From contig JAFLJV010000107.1 in NCBI GenBank assembly GCA_022712845.1, positions 1-18,614 of the forward strand: DNA of 18,614 nt, read 5' to 3'. A model generated the notes under the pieces. That model was given only the letters and a program-made list of their open reading frames with translations, did no database searches and had not been told where the DNA came from. Shown one piece after another: positions 7,064 through 13,892 of this stretch (position 1 is its first letter; every line of letters starts with the position of its first letter). The DNA is from Sulfurimonas sp. (GTDB lineage Bacteria; Campylobacterota; Campylobacteria; Campylobacterales; Sulfurimonadaceae). Made by a program: the position numbers and the translations under genes.

Positions 7064-7587
7064 TATTTACCTTTTAAAATCTCTTTATAAATTGCAAAAG
7101 CTACTCTTGAACCATCAACTATACTTCTAGCACTCATTGTTGCCCCTGTAATTGTTGGTATATCTTTTGAAACTCTTAACATTTTGCTAGTAGGTATCTT
7201 ATCAAATTGTTTCATCCAAGTTGTTGAAGGGATATATTCTGCTGGTTCGTTAAAGGCAATAATTTCTATACTTTTTAAGATAGAGTCTGTAGATATAGCA
7301 TAAAGTATAACGGCAGTTTTAGTGCGAACTTTTCTTTTTACTAAAATACCATATCCCAAAACTTTATTATTTTTTGTAGCTTTAAAAATTCTATAAATTT
7401 TAGTTTTTAGTTTAGTTTTTGAATTTTTTTGAATTATTTGAATTTGAGACTTTTTTAACAATATATTCTTTTTACTAACTTCAATATCATTCCCAAAATT
7501 TTGTTTCATTACATCTATAGGAGAAATAAGCATTTTAGCATTAAGCGACAGTGTTGCTAAAAAGATAAATAGGATAAATTGTTTCAT
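7063..7587 (-). CDS. Exported FMN-binding-domain protein, likely ApbE substrate
   Basis: 174 residues. A cleavable signal peptide (MKQFILFIFLATLSLNA) is followed by a basic stretch and a C-terminal FMN-binding domain like those of NqrC/RnfG/NosR (about 75-172). The flavinylation motif is TGATMS at 147-152, with Thr150 the expected FMN attachment residue. The Asp usually found six residues before that Thr is Pro144 here, with Asp142 two positions further away, so the site is slightly atypical. No membrane helix follows the signal peptide, so the mature protein should be periplasmic. It is first of three overlapping genes, with its own promoter at 7614-7642. A periplasmic electron carrier serving the two membrane proteins is the likely role (inference). 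Confidence 0.87.
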   Translation of the reverse strand: MKQFILFIFLATLSLNAKMLISPIDVMKQNFGNDIEVSKKNILLKKSQIQIIQKNSKTKLKTKIYRIFKATKNNKVLGYGILVKRKVRTKTAVILYAISTDSILKSIEIIAFNEPAEYIPSTTWMKQFDKIPTSKMLRVSKDIPTITGATMSARSIVDGSRVAFAIYKEILKGK

Positions 7588-7613
7588 ATTTTGATTCTTT
7601 AATTTTTTTTTTG

Positions 7614-7642
7614 ATTGTATAAAATAATTATTCTTTTGTCAA
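7614..7642 (-). promoter_or_regulatory. Promoter of the FMN-binding-protein operon
   Basis: On the minus strand TTGACA (complement of 7637-7642), a 17-base spacer, then TACAAT (complement of 7614-7619), about 27 bases before the start codon. The spacer contains the palindrome AATAATTATT, which partly matches the Campylobacterota Fur box (TAATAATnATTATTA). Fur control is only suggested. Confidence 0.65.
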
Positions 7643-7661
7643 TATATTTACCAATAATACA

Positions 7662-7691
7662 GGGTTTTACAACAGGAGAGAAGCAAAACCC
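7662..7691 (-). other. Hairpin downstream of the porin gene
   Basis: GGGTTTT and AAAACCC form a seven-pair stem around a 16-base loop, about 27 bases past the porin stop and just upstream of the FMN-operon promoter. No U-run follows, so it is at best a weak terminator or 3'-end stabiliser that separates the two units. Confidence 0.3.
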
Positions 7692-7717
7692 ATATTTAAA
7701 ACAGGAAGAAAATATTT

Positions 7718-8986
7718 TTAAAAGATAAATCCCATAGAAAGACTAAAAATATCTGTTTCATCTTCATTTGAAGCTTTAGAATTATCTTTTTGCATTGCAT
7801 AATCAGCTTTAAGTACAACTTGCTCATGAGGAAAATAGTTTATACCAAAAGTAATAGTATCTGTAGAATCCACAGAAGCTCCACCTGTCACTTCATCTTG
7901 AGCAGAAACTGTTTCATACTGAAGGAAAATAGGCATTTTATATTGAGATTTTGTTAATGATAATACATCATAACCAAAGTTGATAAAACCACCTTTTGCT
8001 TTTTCTGGTTCACCTATGATAGTTTTAGAACGATTAGTTTGAGTATAAACACCATAAGTTCTAAATGCATTTAAATTATAATCAAAATGCACATCAGCCA
8101 TTACCAATGCTGAATCTACATAAGTAGAAGCACCTAAAAGTAAGCCTTTCACACCAGTATAATCAACTCTTCCCACAACAGCTAACCCTAGTCTTTCATC
8201 ACTTCCAGCTCTAAAAGAACCAAGACGACTATCTCTTAACCAGTCATTACCCTCTCCAACTCCTCTGTTTAATTGTAGAGCAGAAAAAGCACCAATATGG
8301 TATGATAAATCATCTGTAATTTGACCATAAGCCATTAAACCATTTTCATGCCAAGTAGATGGGATAAGTTTTTTAGATGTATTAGGTCTTTGAACAGTTG
8401 TAAAGAGTGTTGGCTCATGTTTTTCATTTATAAGACCCATTGGCACTAACATATTACCAACTCTAATATTGAAGTTTTCATTAAATAAAAAGTCAAGGTA
8501 CATAAACTCAACAATTACATAGCCATCACCAGTAGCACCCTCTTTTGCACCACCATGTTCAAATTCTAATTCAACATTTAAGATGATGTCATCAGTAAAT
8601 TTATAACCAATATATGAAATAAATCTATATACATCTATATTGTCAGAATTTGTATCACTCTCATTTGATTTATGGTAATAATCTATTTTTCCATAACCAC
8701 CAATACTTAGGGGAGAGCTAGAGTAGTATACTTTAGATGCAGCTGAACCCATACCACTATGTGATTGAGTTGTATCAACTGCATTATAATTAAAGCCAGA
8801 TTGTAAATTACTAGTTTCATCTATCAAAGACTGAGTTTGTTCTTCTTGATTTTGAACTTGTTTTTGAAGTAGTTCTATTTGCTTTTTAAGTTCTGCAATA
8901 TCAGAAGCTATATCTGCATTTGCACAAGTTGCAAGTGTTAAAACTGTTGCAATACTTAAAGTAAATTTATTTTTTAAAAGTTGCAT
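7718..8986 (-). CDS. Outer-membrane porin (phosphate-selective porin O/P-like)
   Basis: 422 residues: a signal peptide ending in CANA, an N-terminal coiled coil (about 25-62, Glu/Lys/Gln-rich heptads from IASDIAELKKQ) that may trimerise or reach toward peptidoglycan, then a beta-barrel from about residue 95 (IGGYGKIDYYH) ending SLSMGFIF with the terminal Phe required for outer-membrane assembly. The alternating pattern and motifs such as FNIRVGNMLVPMG resemble OprO/OprP-type porins. The start is supported by AAGGA at complement 8994-8998. Two Fur-box-like sites lie in its promoter region, so iron regulation is likely. The substrate is unknown; phosphate selectivity should not be assumed. Confidence 0.87.
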   Translation of the reverse strand: MQLLKNKFTLSIATVLTLATCANADIASDIAELKKQIELLQKQVQNQEEQTQSLIDETSNLQSGFNYNAVDTTQSHSGMGSAASKVYYSSSPLSIGGYGKIDYYHKSNESDTNSDNIDVYRFISYIGYKFTDDIILNVELEFEHGGAKEGATGDGYVIVEFMYLDFLFNENFNIRVGNMLVPMGLINEKHEPTLFTTVQRPNTSKKLIPSTWHENGLMAYGQITDDLSYHIGAFSALQLNRGVGEGNDWLRDSRLGSFRAGSDERLGLAVVGRVDYTGVKGLLLGASTYVDSALVMADVHFDYNLNAFRTYGVYTQTNRSKTIIGEPEKAKGGFINFGYDVLSLTKSQYKMPIFLQYETVSAQDEVTGGASVDSTDTITFGINYFPHEQVVLKADYAMQKDNSKASNEDETDIFSLSMGFIF

Positions 8987-9010
8987 TTTTAATTCCTTTT
9001 ATATATAAAT

Positions 9011-9029
9011 GATTATGATATTCGCTATC
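9011..9029. promoter_or_regulatory. Fur-box-like operator near the porin start
   Basis: GATTAT GATATT C GCTATC fits the 6-6-1-6 Fur pattern (GATAAT GATAAT n ATTATC) at 14 of 18 positions by my count. It lies 25-43 bases upstream of the porin ATG, close to the expected transcription start. Confidence 0.5.
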
Positions 9030-9085
9030 AATATCGTTTATATACAAGAATTGTAGTGTTTATTACCTTAAATGATTATTAAAAC

Positions 9086-9098
9086 GATAATTATTATC
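9086..9098. promoter_or_regulatory. Fur-box-like palindrome upstream of the porin
   Basis: GATAAT T ATTATC is a perfect inverted repeat and matches the core of both the E. coli and the Helicobacter/Campylobacter Fur boxes. It lies about 100 bases upstream of the porin and 53 bases before the -10 of the divergent gene, so it could act on either. Confidence 0.6.
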
Positions 9099-9150
9099 AA
9101 TAAGGGCAAAAGATTAACTATCTTTAATATATGAAATTAAATAAATTAGT

Positions 9151-9156
9151 TATAAT
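9151..9156 (+). promoter_or_regulatory. -10 element of the polyamine operon
   Basis: TATAAT lies 26 bases before ATG 9182 with no recognisable -35. It would drive the DUF695/RraB-like gene and the polyamine genes behind it. Confidence 0.5.
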
Positions 9157-9181
9157 TAAATAAAAAATAAATGAAGTAAAA

Positions 9182-9910
9182 ATGAGAGAAAAATTTAATA
9201 GAATTGAAGATGCACAAGAAGTAAATATAGAAGTTTATCTTGATGCTAAAGAGTATCAAGAATCAAACCCATGGATATTTAGTGTTTTTATAAAATATGA
9301 TGCATATAATGAAGCTAATGATGGTTTAGATAATTTTTTTGAGACAAAAGAGTCTCTTATAATTTCACTAGAACATGAAATACAAGCAAAGTATGTTGGA
9401 AATAGATTAGTAGGAGATTGGAGTGAGATATATTTTTATGCTTCTGATTCAAAAAATCTAGATGTTATAACAGCAAAAATATTAAAACCAGCAGGTTATA
9501 TATATGAAAGCAATGTAGCAAGAGATAAAGACTGGGATTTTTTTGATCATAATATTTTTCCAACTGATCTAGAGTTGGCTCTTATGCAAAGTGCAAAGAT
9601 AGTTGAACTTTTAGAAGAGGAGGGTGATGATATTTCAATTTCAAGAGAAGTGGAACATTATGCTTCTTTTGAAACATCAAGTCAAAAAGATAGATTTATA
9701 GATAAAGCAACGCATGCTGGTTTTAAATTTAAAGATGATATTAGTAGTGAAGAGTTCGACAATGGAGTGGCTTTAATAAAAGAACATAATGTTACAATAA
9801 ATGAATTGCATAAAGTTATAGCTAAACTTATGTTGCTAATTAAAGAAGAGTGTGGTGATTATGAGCTTTGGAGTACGATAATTCAAGATAACAATGTGAT
9901 GGAAAGCTAA
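9182..9910 (+). CDS. DUF695 plus RraB-like (ribonuclease E inhibitor fold) protein
   Basis: 242 residues, soluble and acidic. The first half (about 12-130, with WIFSVFIKYDAYNE and WSEIYFYASD) looks like DUF695. The second half (about 150-235, starting at EHYASFET, with DRFIDKATHAGFKF and NELHKVIAKLMLLI) resembles the RraB fold. In gamma-proteobacteria RraB binds and inhibits RNase E. Campylobacterota studied so far rely on RNase J/Y rather than RNase E, so that function is unlikely to apply unchanged. It is the first gene of the operon, 2 bases before the dehydrogenase ATG. Domain names come from remembered patterns; the cellular role is unknown. Confidence 0.7.
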   Translation: MREKFNRIEDAQEVNIEVYLDAKEYQESNPWIFSVFIKYDAYNEANDGLDNFFETKESLIISLEHEIQAKYVGNRLVGDWSEIYFYASDSKNLDVITAKILKPAGYIYESNVARDKDWDFFDHNIFPTDLELALMQSAKIVELLEEEGDDISISREVEHYASFETSSQKDRFIDKATHAGFKFKDDISSEEFDNGVALIKEHNVTINELHKVIAKLMLLIKEECGDYELWSTIIQDNNVMES

Positions 9911-9912
9911 TT

Positions 9913-11097
9913 ATGAATACAACACTTATTATTGGAGCTGGAGGAGTTGGTCGTGTAGTTGTGCATAAGTGTGTACAAAATATAGATGTATTTGGTAAGA
10001 TAGTACTTGCTAGTAGAAGTATAGGTAGATGTGAAATTATTAAGAGTGATTTACCTGATGCTGATATAGAGATAACTACAGTTGATGCAGATATAACAGA
10101 TGAAGTTATTAAACTAATAGAATCCTCTCAAGCTGACATAGTGATAAATGTAGCTCTTCCTTATCAAGATTTAACTATTATGGATGCTTGTATCGAAACA
10201 AAAACACCGTACCTTGATACTGCAAACTATGAACATCCTGATGTTGCAAAATTTGAATACAAACTTCAATGGGCAAGAGATGAAAAGTTTAAAAAAGCTG
10301 GAATTATGGGACTACTTGGAAGTGGTTTTGATCCAGGAGCAACAAATGTATTTTGTGCATATGCACAAAAACACTACTTTGATGAGATTCACTATATAGA
10401 TATACTTGATTGTAATGCAGGAGATCATGGTTATGCTTTTGCTACAAACTTTAACCCTGAGATAAACCTTCGTGAAGTCTCTGCAAATGGAAGGTACTGG
10501 GAAAATGGTAAGTGGATAGAGACTAAACCGATGGAGATTAAGAAAGTTTGGGATTACCCTGAAATTGGCGAAAAAGATTCATATTTACTTTATCATGAAG
10601 AGATGGAATCTTTAGTAAAATATATAAAAGGTCTTAAACGTATACGATTTTTTATGACATTTGGACAAAGTTACTTAACTCATATGAAGTGTTTGCAAAA
10701 TATTGGAATGCTTAGTATAAAAGAGGTAAAACATAAAGGACAAAAGATAATTCCTATGGAGTTTTTAAAAACTCTTTTGCCAGATCCAGCCTCACTTGGT
10801 TCAAGAACTACAGGCAAAACAAATATAGGTATTGTGGCTGAAGGTGTAAAAAATGGTATTAGAAAGAAGATTTATATCTATCAAGTAAAAGATCATGAAG
10901 AGTGTTTTGCTGAGACAAATTCTCAAGGAGTTTCATACTCTACAGGTGTTCCTGCTATGATTGGTGCAAAACTTATGTTAGAGGGTAGATGGAGTGGAGA
11001 TGGTGTTTTTAATATGGAACAACTTGACCCAGACCCATTTATGGATGAGATGAATAAACAAGGACTTCCTTGGAAAATTAAAGATTTGGAGCTATAA
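9913..11097 (+). CDS. Carboxynorspermidine/carboxyspermidine dehydrogenase (saccharopine dehydrogenase-like)
   Basis: 394 residues with an N-terminal Rossmann NADPH site, IIGAGGVG at 6-13, and a saccharopine-dehydrogenase-like C-terminal part (GLLGSGFDPGATNVFCAYA, GRYWENGKW, TGVPAMIGAKLMLEG). Known reaction in Vibrio and Campylobacter: reductive condensation of a diamine (diaminopropane or putrescine) with aspartate semialdehyde to a carboxy-polyamine. The next enzyme of the path, the decarboxylase, is two genes on, which settles the assignment over lysine metabolism. GGAAAG at 9901-9906 is the ribosome-binding site. Which polyamine is made cannot be read from sequence; spermidine is the Campylobacter product. 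Confidence 0.92.
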   Translation: MNTTLIIGAGGVGRVVVHKCVQNIDVFGKIVLASRSIGRCEIIKSDLPDADIEITTVDADITDEVIKLIESSQADIVINVALPYQDLTIMDACIETKTPYLDTANYEHPDVAKFEYKLQWARDEKFKKAGIMGLLGSGFDPGATNVFCAYAQKHYFDEIHYIDILDCNAGDHGYAFATNFNPEINLREVSANGRYWENGKWIETKPMEIKKVWDYPEIGEKDSYLLYHEEMESLVKYIKGLKRIRFFMTFGQSYLTHMKCLQNIGMLSIKEVKHKGQKIIPMEFLKTLLPDPASLGSRTTGKTNIGIVAEGVKNGIRKKIYIYQVKDHEECFAETNSQGVSYSTGVPAMIGAKLMLEGRWSGDGVFNMEQLDPDPFMDEMNKQGLPWKIKDLEL

Positions 11098-11973
11098 ATG
11101 AATCTTGAAGAGACAGTGAAAAATATTAGTTCACTACCACCATTGTCTAATGCAGCTCATATTATCCATACACTTTATGCTGGAGGACTTAAAAATTTAG
11201 ATATTCCTAGATTGGTAAGAGTAATAGAATCAGATGCTATGCTTACTATAAATATTTTAAAAATGATAAATGCACCATATTTTGAATTAAAAAATTCAGT
11301 TGTTTCAATATCACAAGCGGTAACCTTACTTGGAGCTGGAACAATACATAAATTAGTGATATTTTACGCTATTTGTGAAAGGATAATTGCTGATACAAGT
11401 ATATATGGATTTACAAATGCTCAGTTTAATGATTTATGTCAACTTCAAAGTGAGTTGATGCTTCAGTGGTACTCTAAAGTAAATTTAGAAGAAGCTAAAT
11501 ATTTAGCACCATTGGCATTAATGATGGAGTCTGGAAAATTGATCTTAGCACAAGAAATTATTAAAGATGAAAATTGTGGAGAATTTAGAAAAGGTTTTAA
11601 TGAATGTGAAAATATACAAGAGTATGAAAAGAGTGTAATTGGTACAACATCATATTATCTATCAGCATTACTTTTTGAGCATTGGAATATAGATTCGCAA
11701 TATGCAGATATATTAAAATCATTAGATTATACAAAAGAAAAACTTCAAAAAATGGAATCTATAAGTCAAGATACAAAATCAAGTGATTTTATAATAAAAA
11801 AAACTTTTAAAAGGGAACTTGAAGTAATTAGAACTGCTATAAATGTAAAAGATATACTTTCACATGAATCAATAAGTAAAGCATCTGCTATTGTAAAAAG
11901 TATGGGTCTTTATGATATGGATTTTGAAGAGAGTGCATATAAAATTAGAGAAGCATATATTGGAGAAGATTAA
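11098..11973 (+). CDS. HDOD-domain protein
   Basis: 291 residues. The HDOD domain spans about 8-205, with SLPPLSNAAHIIHTL, DAMLTINILKMINAPYF and the SISQAVTLLGAGTI segment typical of the family. The catalytic His-Asp pair of true HD phosphohydrolases is not apparent. HDOD proteins are usually signalling or regulatory adaptors rather than enzymes. Its ATG directly follows the dehydrogenase stop, and its end overlaps the decarboxylase start, so it is an integral part of the polyamine operon. The C-terminal third is helical and unassigned. What it regulates is unknown. Confidence 0.88.
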   Translation: MNLEETVKNISSLPPLSNAAHIIHTLYAGGLKNLDIPRLVRVIESDAMLTINILKMINAPYFELKNSVVSISQAVTLLGAGTIHKLVIFYAICERIIADTSIYGFTNAQFNDLCQLQSELMLQWYSKVNLEEAKYLAPLALMMESGKLILAQEIIKDENCGEFRKGFNECENIQEYEKSVIGTTSYYLSALLFEHWNIDSQYADILKSLDYTKEKLQKMESISQDTKSSDFIIKKTFKRELEVIRTAINVKDILSHESISKASAIVKSMGLYDMDFEESAYKIREAYIGED

Positions 11974-13108
11974 AAATTTAAAAACACCTTGTTATGTATG
12001 TGAGGAGGAGCTTTTAGAGAATAATTTAAAACTACTTAATTATGTACAAGAACAAAGTGGAGCAAAGATTATTTTAGCTCTTAAGGGTTTTGCTATGTGG
12101 AGTACATTTACTCTTGTAAAAAAGTATCTAAAGGGATGTACAGCAAGTGGTCTTCATGAAGCTAAATTAGCAAGAGAAGAGTTTGTAAAAGGTGATGATA
12201 ATTTAGAAGTTCATACCTACTCACCTGCTTATAAAGATGAAGATATAGATGAAATAGCTAAAATTTCAAATCATATAGTTTTTAACTCACCAAATCAACT
12301 TTTAAAATTTAAAGATAGAGTTAAAGAGATAAATCCTCAGATAAGCCTATCTCTTCGTATAAATCCAGAGCATTCGTCTTCTCCAAAAGAGATATACAAC
12401 CCTTGTTCAGCTTATTCTCGCTTAGGAACAACACTGAAAAATTTTGATGAGAGTGTTTTAGAGTATATAGATGGACTTAACTTTCATGCACTTTGTGAAC
12501 AAAATGTAGATGCTCTTGAAGAGGTTTTAGAGGTATTTGAAAAAAACTTTTCAAAGTATTTTAAAAATTTAAAATATATAAACTTTGGTGGTGGGCATCA
12601 TATAACTAAAAAAGGTTATGATGTAGAAAAACTTATTAAAATTATAAAAGAGTTTAGAGTTAAGTATGATGTAGAAATTTATTTAGAGCCAGGTGAAGCA
12701 GTTGGATGGGAAACAGGGGTATTAGTTAGTAGTGTGCTAGATATAGTTGATAATGAAATAAAAATAGCGATATTAGATACATCTGCAGAAGCTCATATGC
12801 CAGATACTTTAGCTATGCCATATCGTGCAGAAGTTAGAGGAGCAAGTGAGGCTAAAGATAAAAAATATACATATAGACTTGCAGGTAATACATGTTTAGC
12901 AGGTGATATTATGGGTGATTATTCTTTTGACAAACCCCTTCAAATAGGCGATAAAGTGATATTTGAAGGTCAAATTCATTATACTTTTGTAAAAAACACG
13001 ACTTTCAATGGTATAAAATTACCATCATTGGCTATACTAAGGAAAAATAAAACTCTAGATATTATTAAAGAGTTTAAATATGAAGATTATAAAGGAAGAT
13101 TGTCATGA
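11960..13108 (+). CDS. nspC: Carboxynorspermidine/carboxyspermidine decarboxylase
   Basis: About 382 residues, a PLP enzyme of the alanine-racemase/fold-III group. It completes carboxy-polyamine synthesis by removing CO2. Visible features: the PLP lysine in ALKGFAMW (Lys42 from this start), GLNFHALCEQ, the glycine-rich phosphate loop NFGGGHH, EPGEAVGWETG and TCLAGDIMGDY with the second-subunit Cys-Asp. Relatives begin only a few residues before the TPxYV motif. I therefore prefer TTG 11960, which has AGAGAAG at 11946-11952 upstream and overlaps the HDOD gene by 14 bases. The alternative ATG 11912 would add 16 residues with an out-of-family sequence. Confidence 0.92.
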   Translation: MEKIKNLKTPCYVCEEELLENNLKLLNYVQEQSGAKIILALKGFAMWSTFTLVKKYLKGCTASGLHEAKLAREEFVKGDDNLEVHTYSPAYKDEDIDEIAKISNHIVFNSPNQLLKFKDRVKEINPQISLSLRINPEHSSSPKEIYNPCSAYSRLGTTLKNFDESVLEYIDGLNFHALCEQNVDALEEVLEVFEKNFSKYFKNLKYINFGGGHHITKKGYDVEKLIKIIKEFRVKYDVEIYLEPGEAVGWETGVLVSSVLDIVDNEIKIAILDTSAEAHMPDTLAMPYRAEVRGASEAKDKKYTYRLAGNTCLAGDIMGDYSFDKPLQIGDKVIFEGQIHYTFVKNTTFNGIKLPSLAILRKNKTLDIIKEFKYEDYKGRLS

Positions 13109-13212
13109 ATATAAATAAAATATATTGTATGAAAATACAACACTTTAGTCGCCACAGCGGTGTAAGCGGAATAGATGGACTTAGTTCATCTATGGGACTA
13201 TTGTATGTATGA
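13105..13212 (+). CDS. Candidate 35-residue small ORF between nspC and the methyltransferase
   Basis: ATG 13105 overlaps the nspC stop as ATGA, with a strong ribosome-binding site AGGA at 13093-13096. It reads 35 codons to TGA 13210-13212, overlapping the methyltransferase start by 8 bases. The peptide begins MNINKIYCMK and contains FSRHSGVSGIDGLSSSMG, with no hydrophobic helix. Its middle is GC-richer than the surroundings and contains a hairpin. It could be a real small protein, a leader peptide that controls translation of the next gene, or the remains of a longer N-terminus. I recognise no family. Confidence 0.5.
   Translation: MNINKIYCMKIQHFSRHSGVSGIDGLSSSMGLLYV
13173..13191 (+). other. 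Hairpin just upstream of the methyltransferase start
   Basis: AGATGGAC (13173-13180) pairs with GTTCATCT (13184-13191) around a TTA loop: eight pairs including one G-U. It ends 13 bases before the methyltransferase ATG and lies inside the 35-codon ORF, so ribosomes reading that ORF would open it. A role in coupling translation is inference. Confidence 0.45.
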
Positions 13213-13759
13213 AGATAAACAAAGATGGAATGAAAAGTATTCTGAAAATTTAGCACCTCAAAAATTATCAAATATAATAGAAAAGTATATAAGTCACGTA
13301 AATGTAGGTCAGGCAGTTGATATAGCGTGTGGAATGGGTAAAGACACTCATTATTTAACTGATCTAGGGTTTCTTGTAGATGCTATAGATATATCAGATG
13401 TTGCACTCTCTAAAGTAAAAAATAGTGCAACTATAAATAAGATAGATGCTGATTTAGATAAATATAATTTAACTCCAAATAAATATGATTTAATTGTAAA
13501 TATAAACTACTTAAATCGCCGTTTAGTCTCTCAAATGAAAGAGGCACTAAAGAGCGGTGGAGTTGTTGTTTTTGAGACATTTTTAGTTGCTCATGGAGAC
13601 TTTAAACAACCAACTACCAACCTTGACTATCTTCTTCGTAAAAATGAATTATTACACTCTTTTATAGGACTTGATATTATTTACTATGAAGAGAAAATAT
13701 ACATAGATGATAATGGACTAAGAGTTAAAAAAGCATCATTGGTAGCTAAAAAAGGATAA
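13205..13759 (+). CDS. Class I SAM-dependent methyltransferase (TehB-like)
   Basis: 184 residues from ATG 13205 (MYEDKQRWNEKY), which is a typical beginning for this family; an upstream in-frame ATG at 13175 would place the start inside the hairpin. Motif I is VDIACGMGKDTHYL and the acidic end of the second strand is VDAIDIS; motif IV region is YDLIVNINYLN. The fold binds S-adenosylmethionine in the cytoplasm. The size and the DxACGxGxDxxYL signature resemble TehB-type small-molecule methyltransferases, but the substrate is unknown. It is the last gene of the polyamine operon; polyamine synthesis by the carboxy route does not itself need a methyltransferase. Confidence 0.88.
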   Translation: MYEDKQRWNEKYSENLAPQKLSNIIEKYISHVNVGQAVDIACGMGKDTHYLTDLGFLVDAIDISDVALSKVKNSATINKIDADLDKYNLTPNKYDLIVNINYLNRRLVSQMKEALKSGGVVVFETFLVAHGDFKQPTTNLDYLLRKNELLHSFIGLDIIYYEEKIYIDDNGLRVKKASLVAKKG

Positions 13760-13853
13760 TTTTAAGTATCCAAATAAAATAAGCAATATTTTATAAAAAA
13801 ATAAAAATTTAATAGTAAAAAAAATATTTACATATATAAAATAAAAAAATGAT

Positions 13854-13859
13854 TATAAT
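13854..13859 (+). promoter_or_regulatory. -10 element of the sodium channel gene
   Basis: TATAAT lies 34 bases before the ATG, in an extremely AT-rich 130-base gap. TGGAGA at 13877-13882 is the ribosome-binding site. This suggests the channel has its own promoter. Confidence 0.6.
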
Positions 13860-13892
13860 CTCTAAATTTTTATATTTGGAGAACTTTTAATT

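Noticed and set aside
10184..10399. 71-codon frame inside the polyamine dehydrogenase
   Set aside because: Alternative frame of a gene with intact family motifs.
13175..13204. Longer methyltransferase start at ATG 13175
   Set aside because: It lies within the hairpin, has no ribosome-binding site, and the family opening begins at MYEDKQRW (13205).
13074..13271. 65-codon minus-strand frame over the nspC/methyltransferase junction
   Set aside because: No start signals, and it is antisense to better-supported frames.
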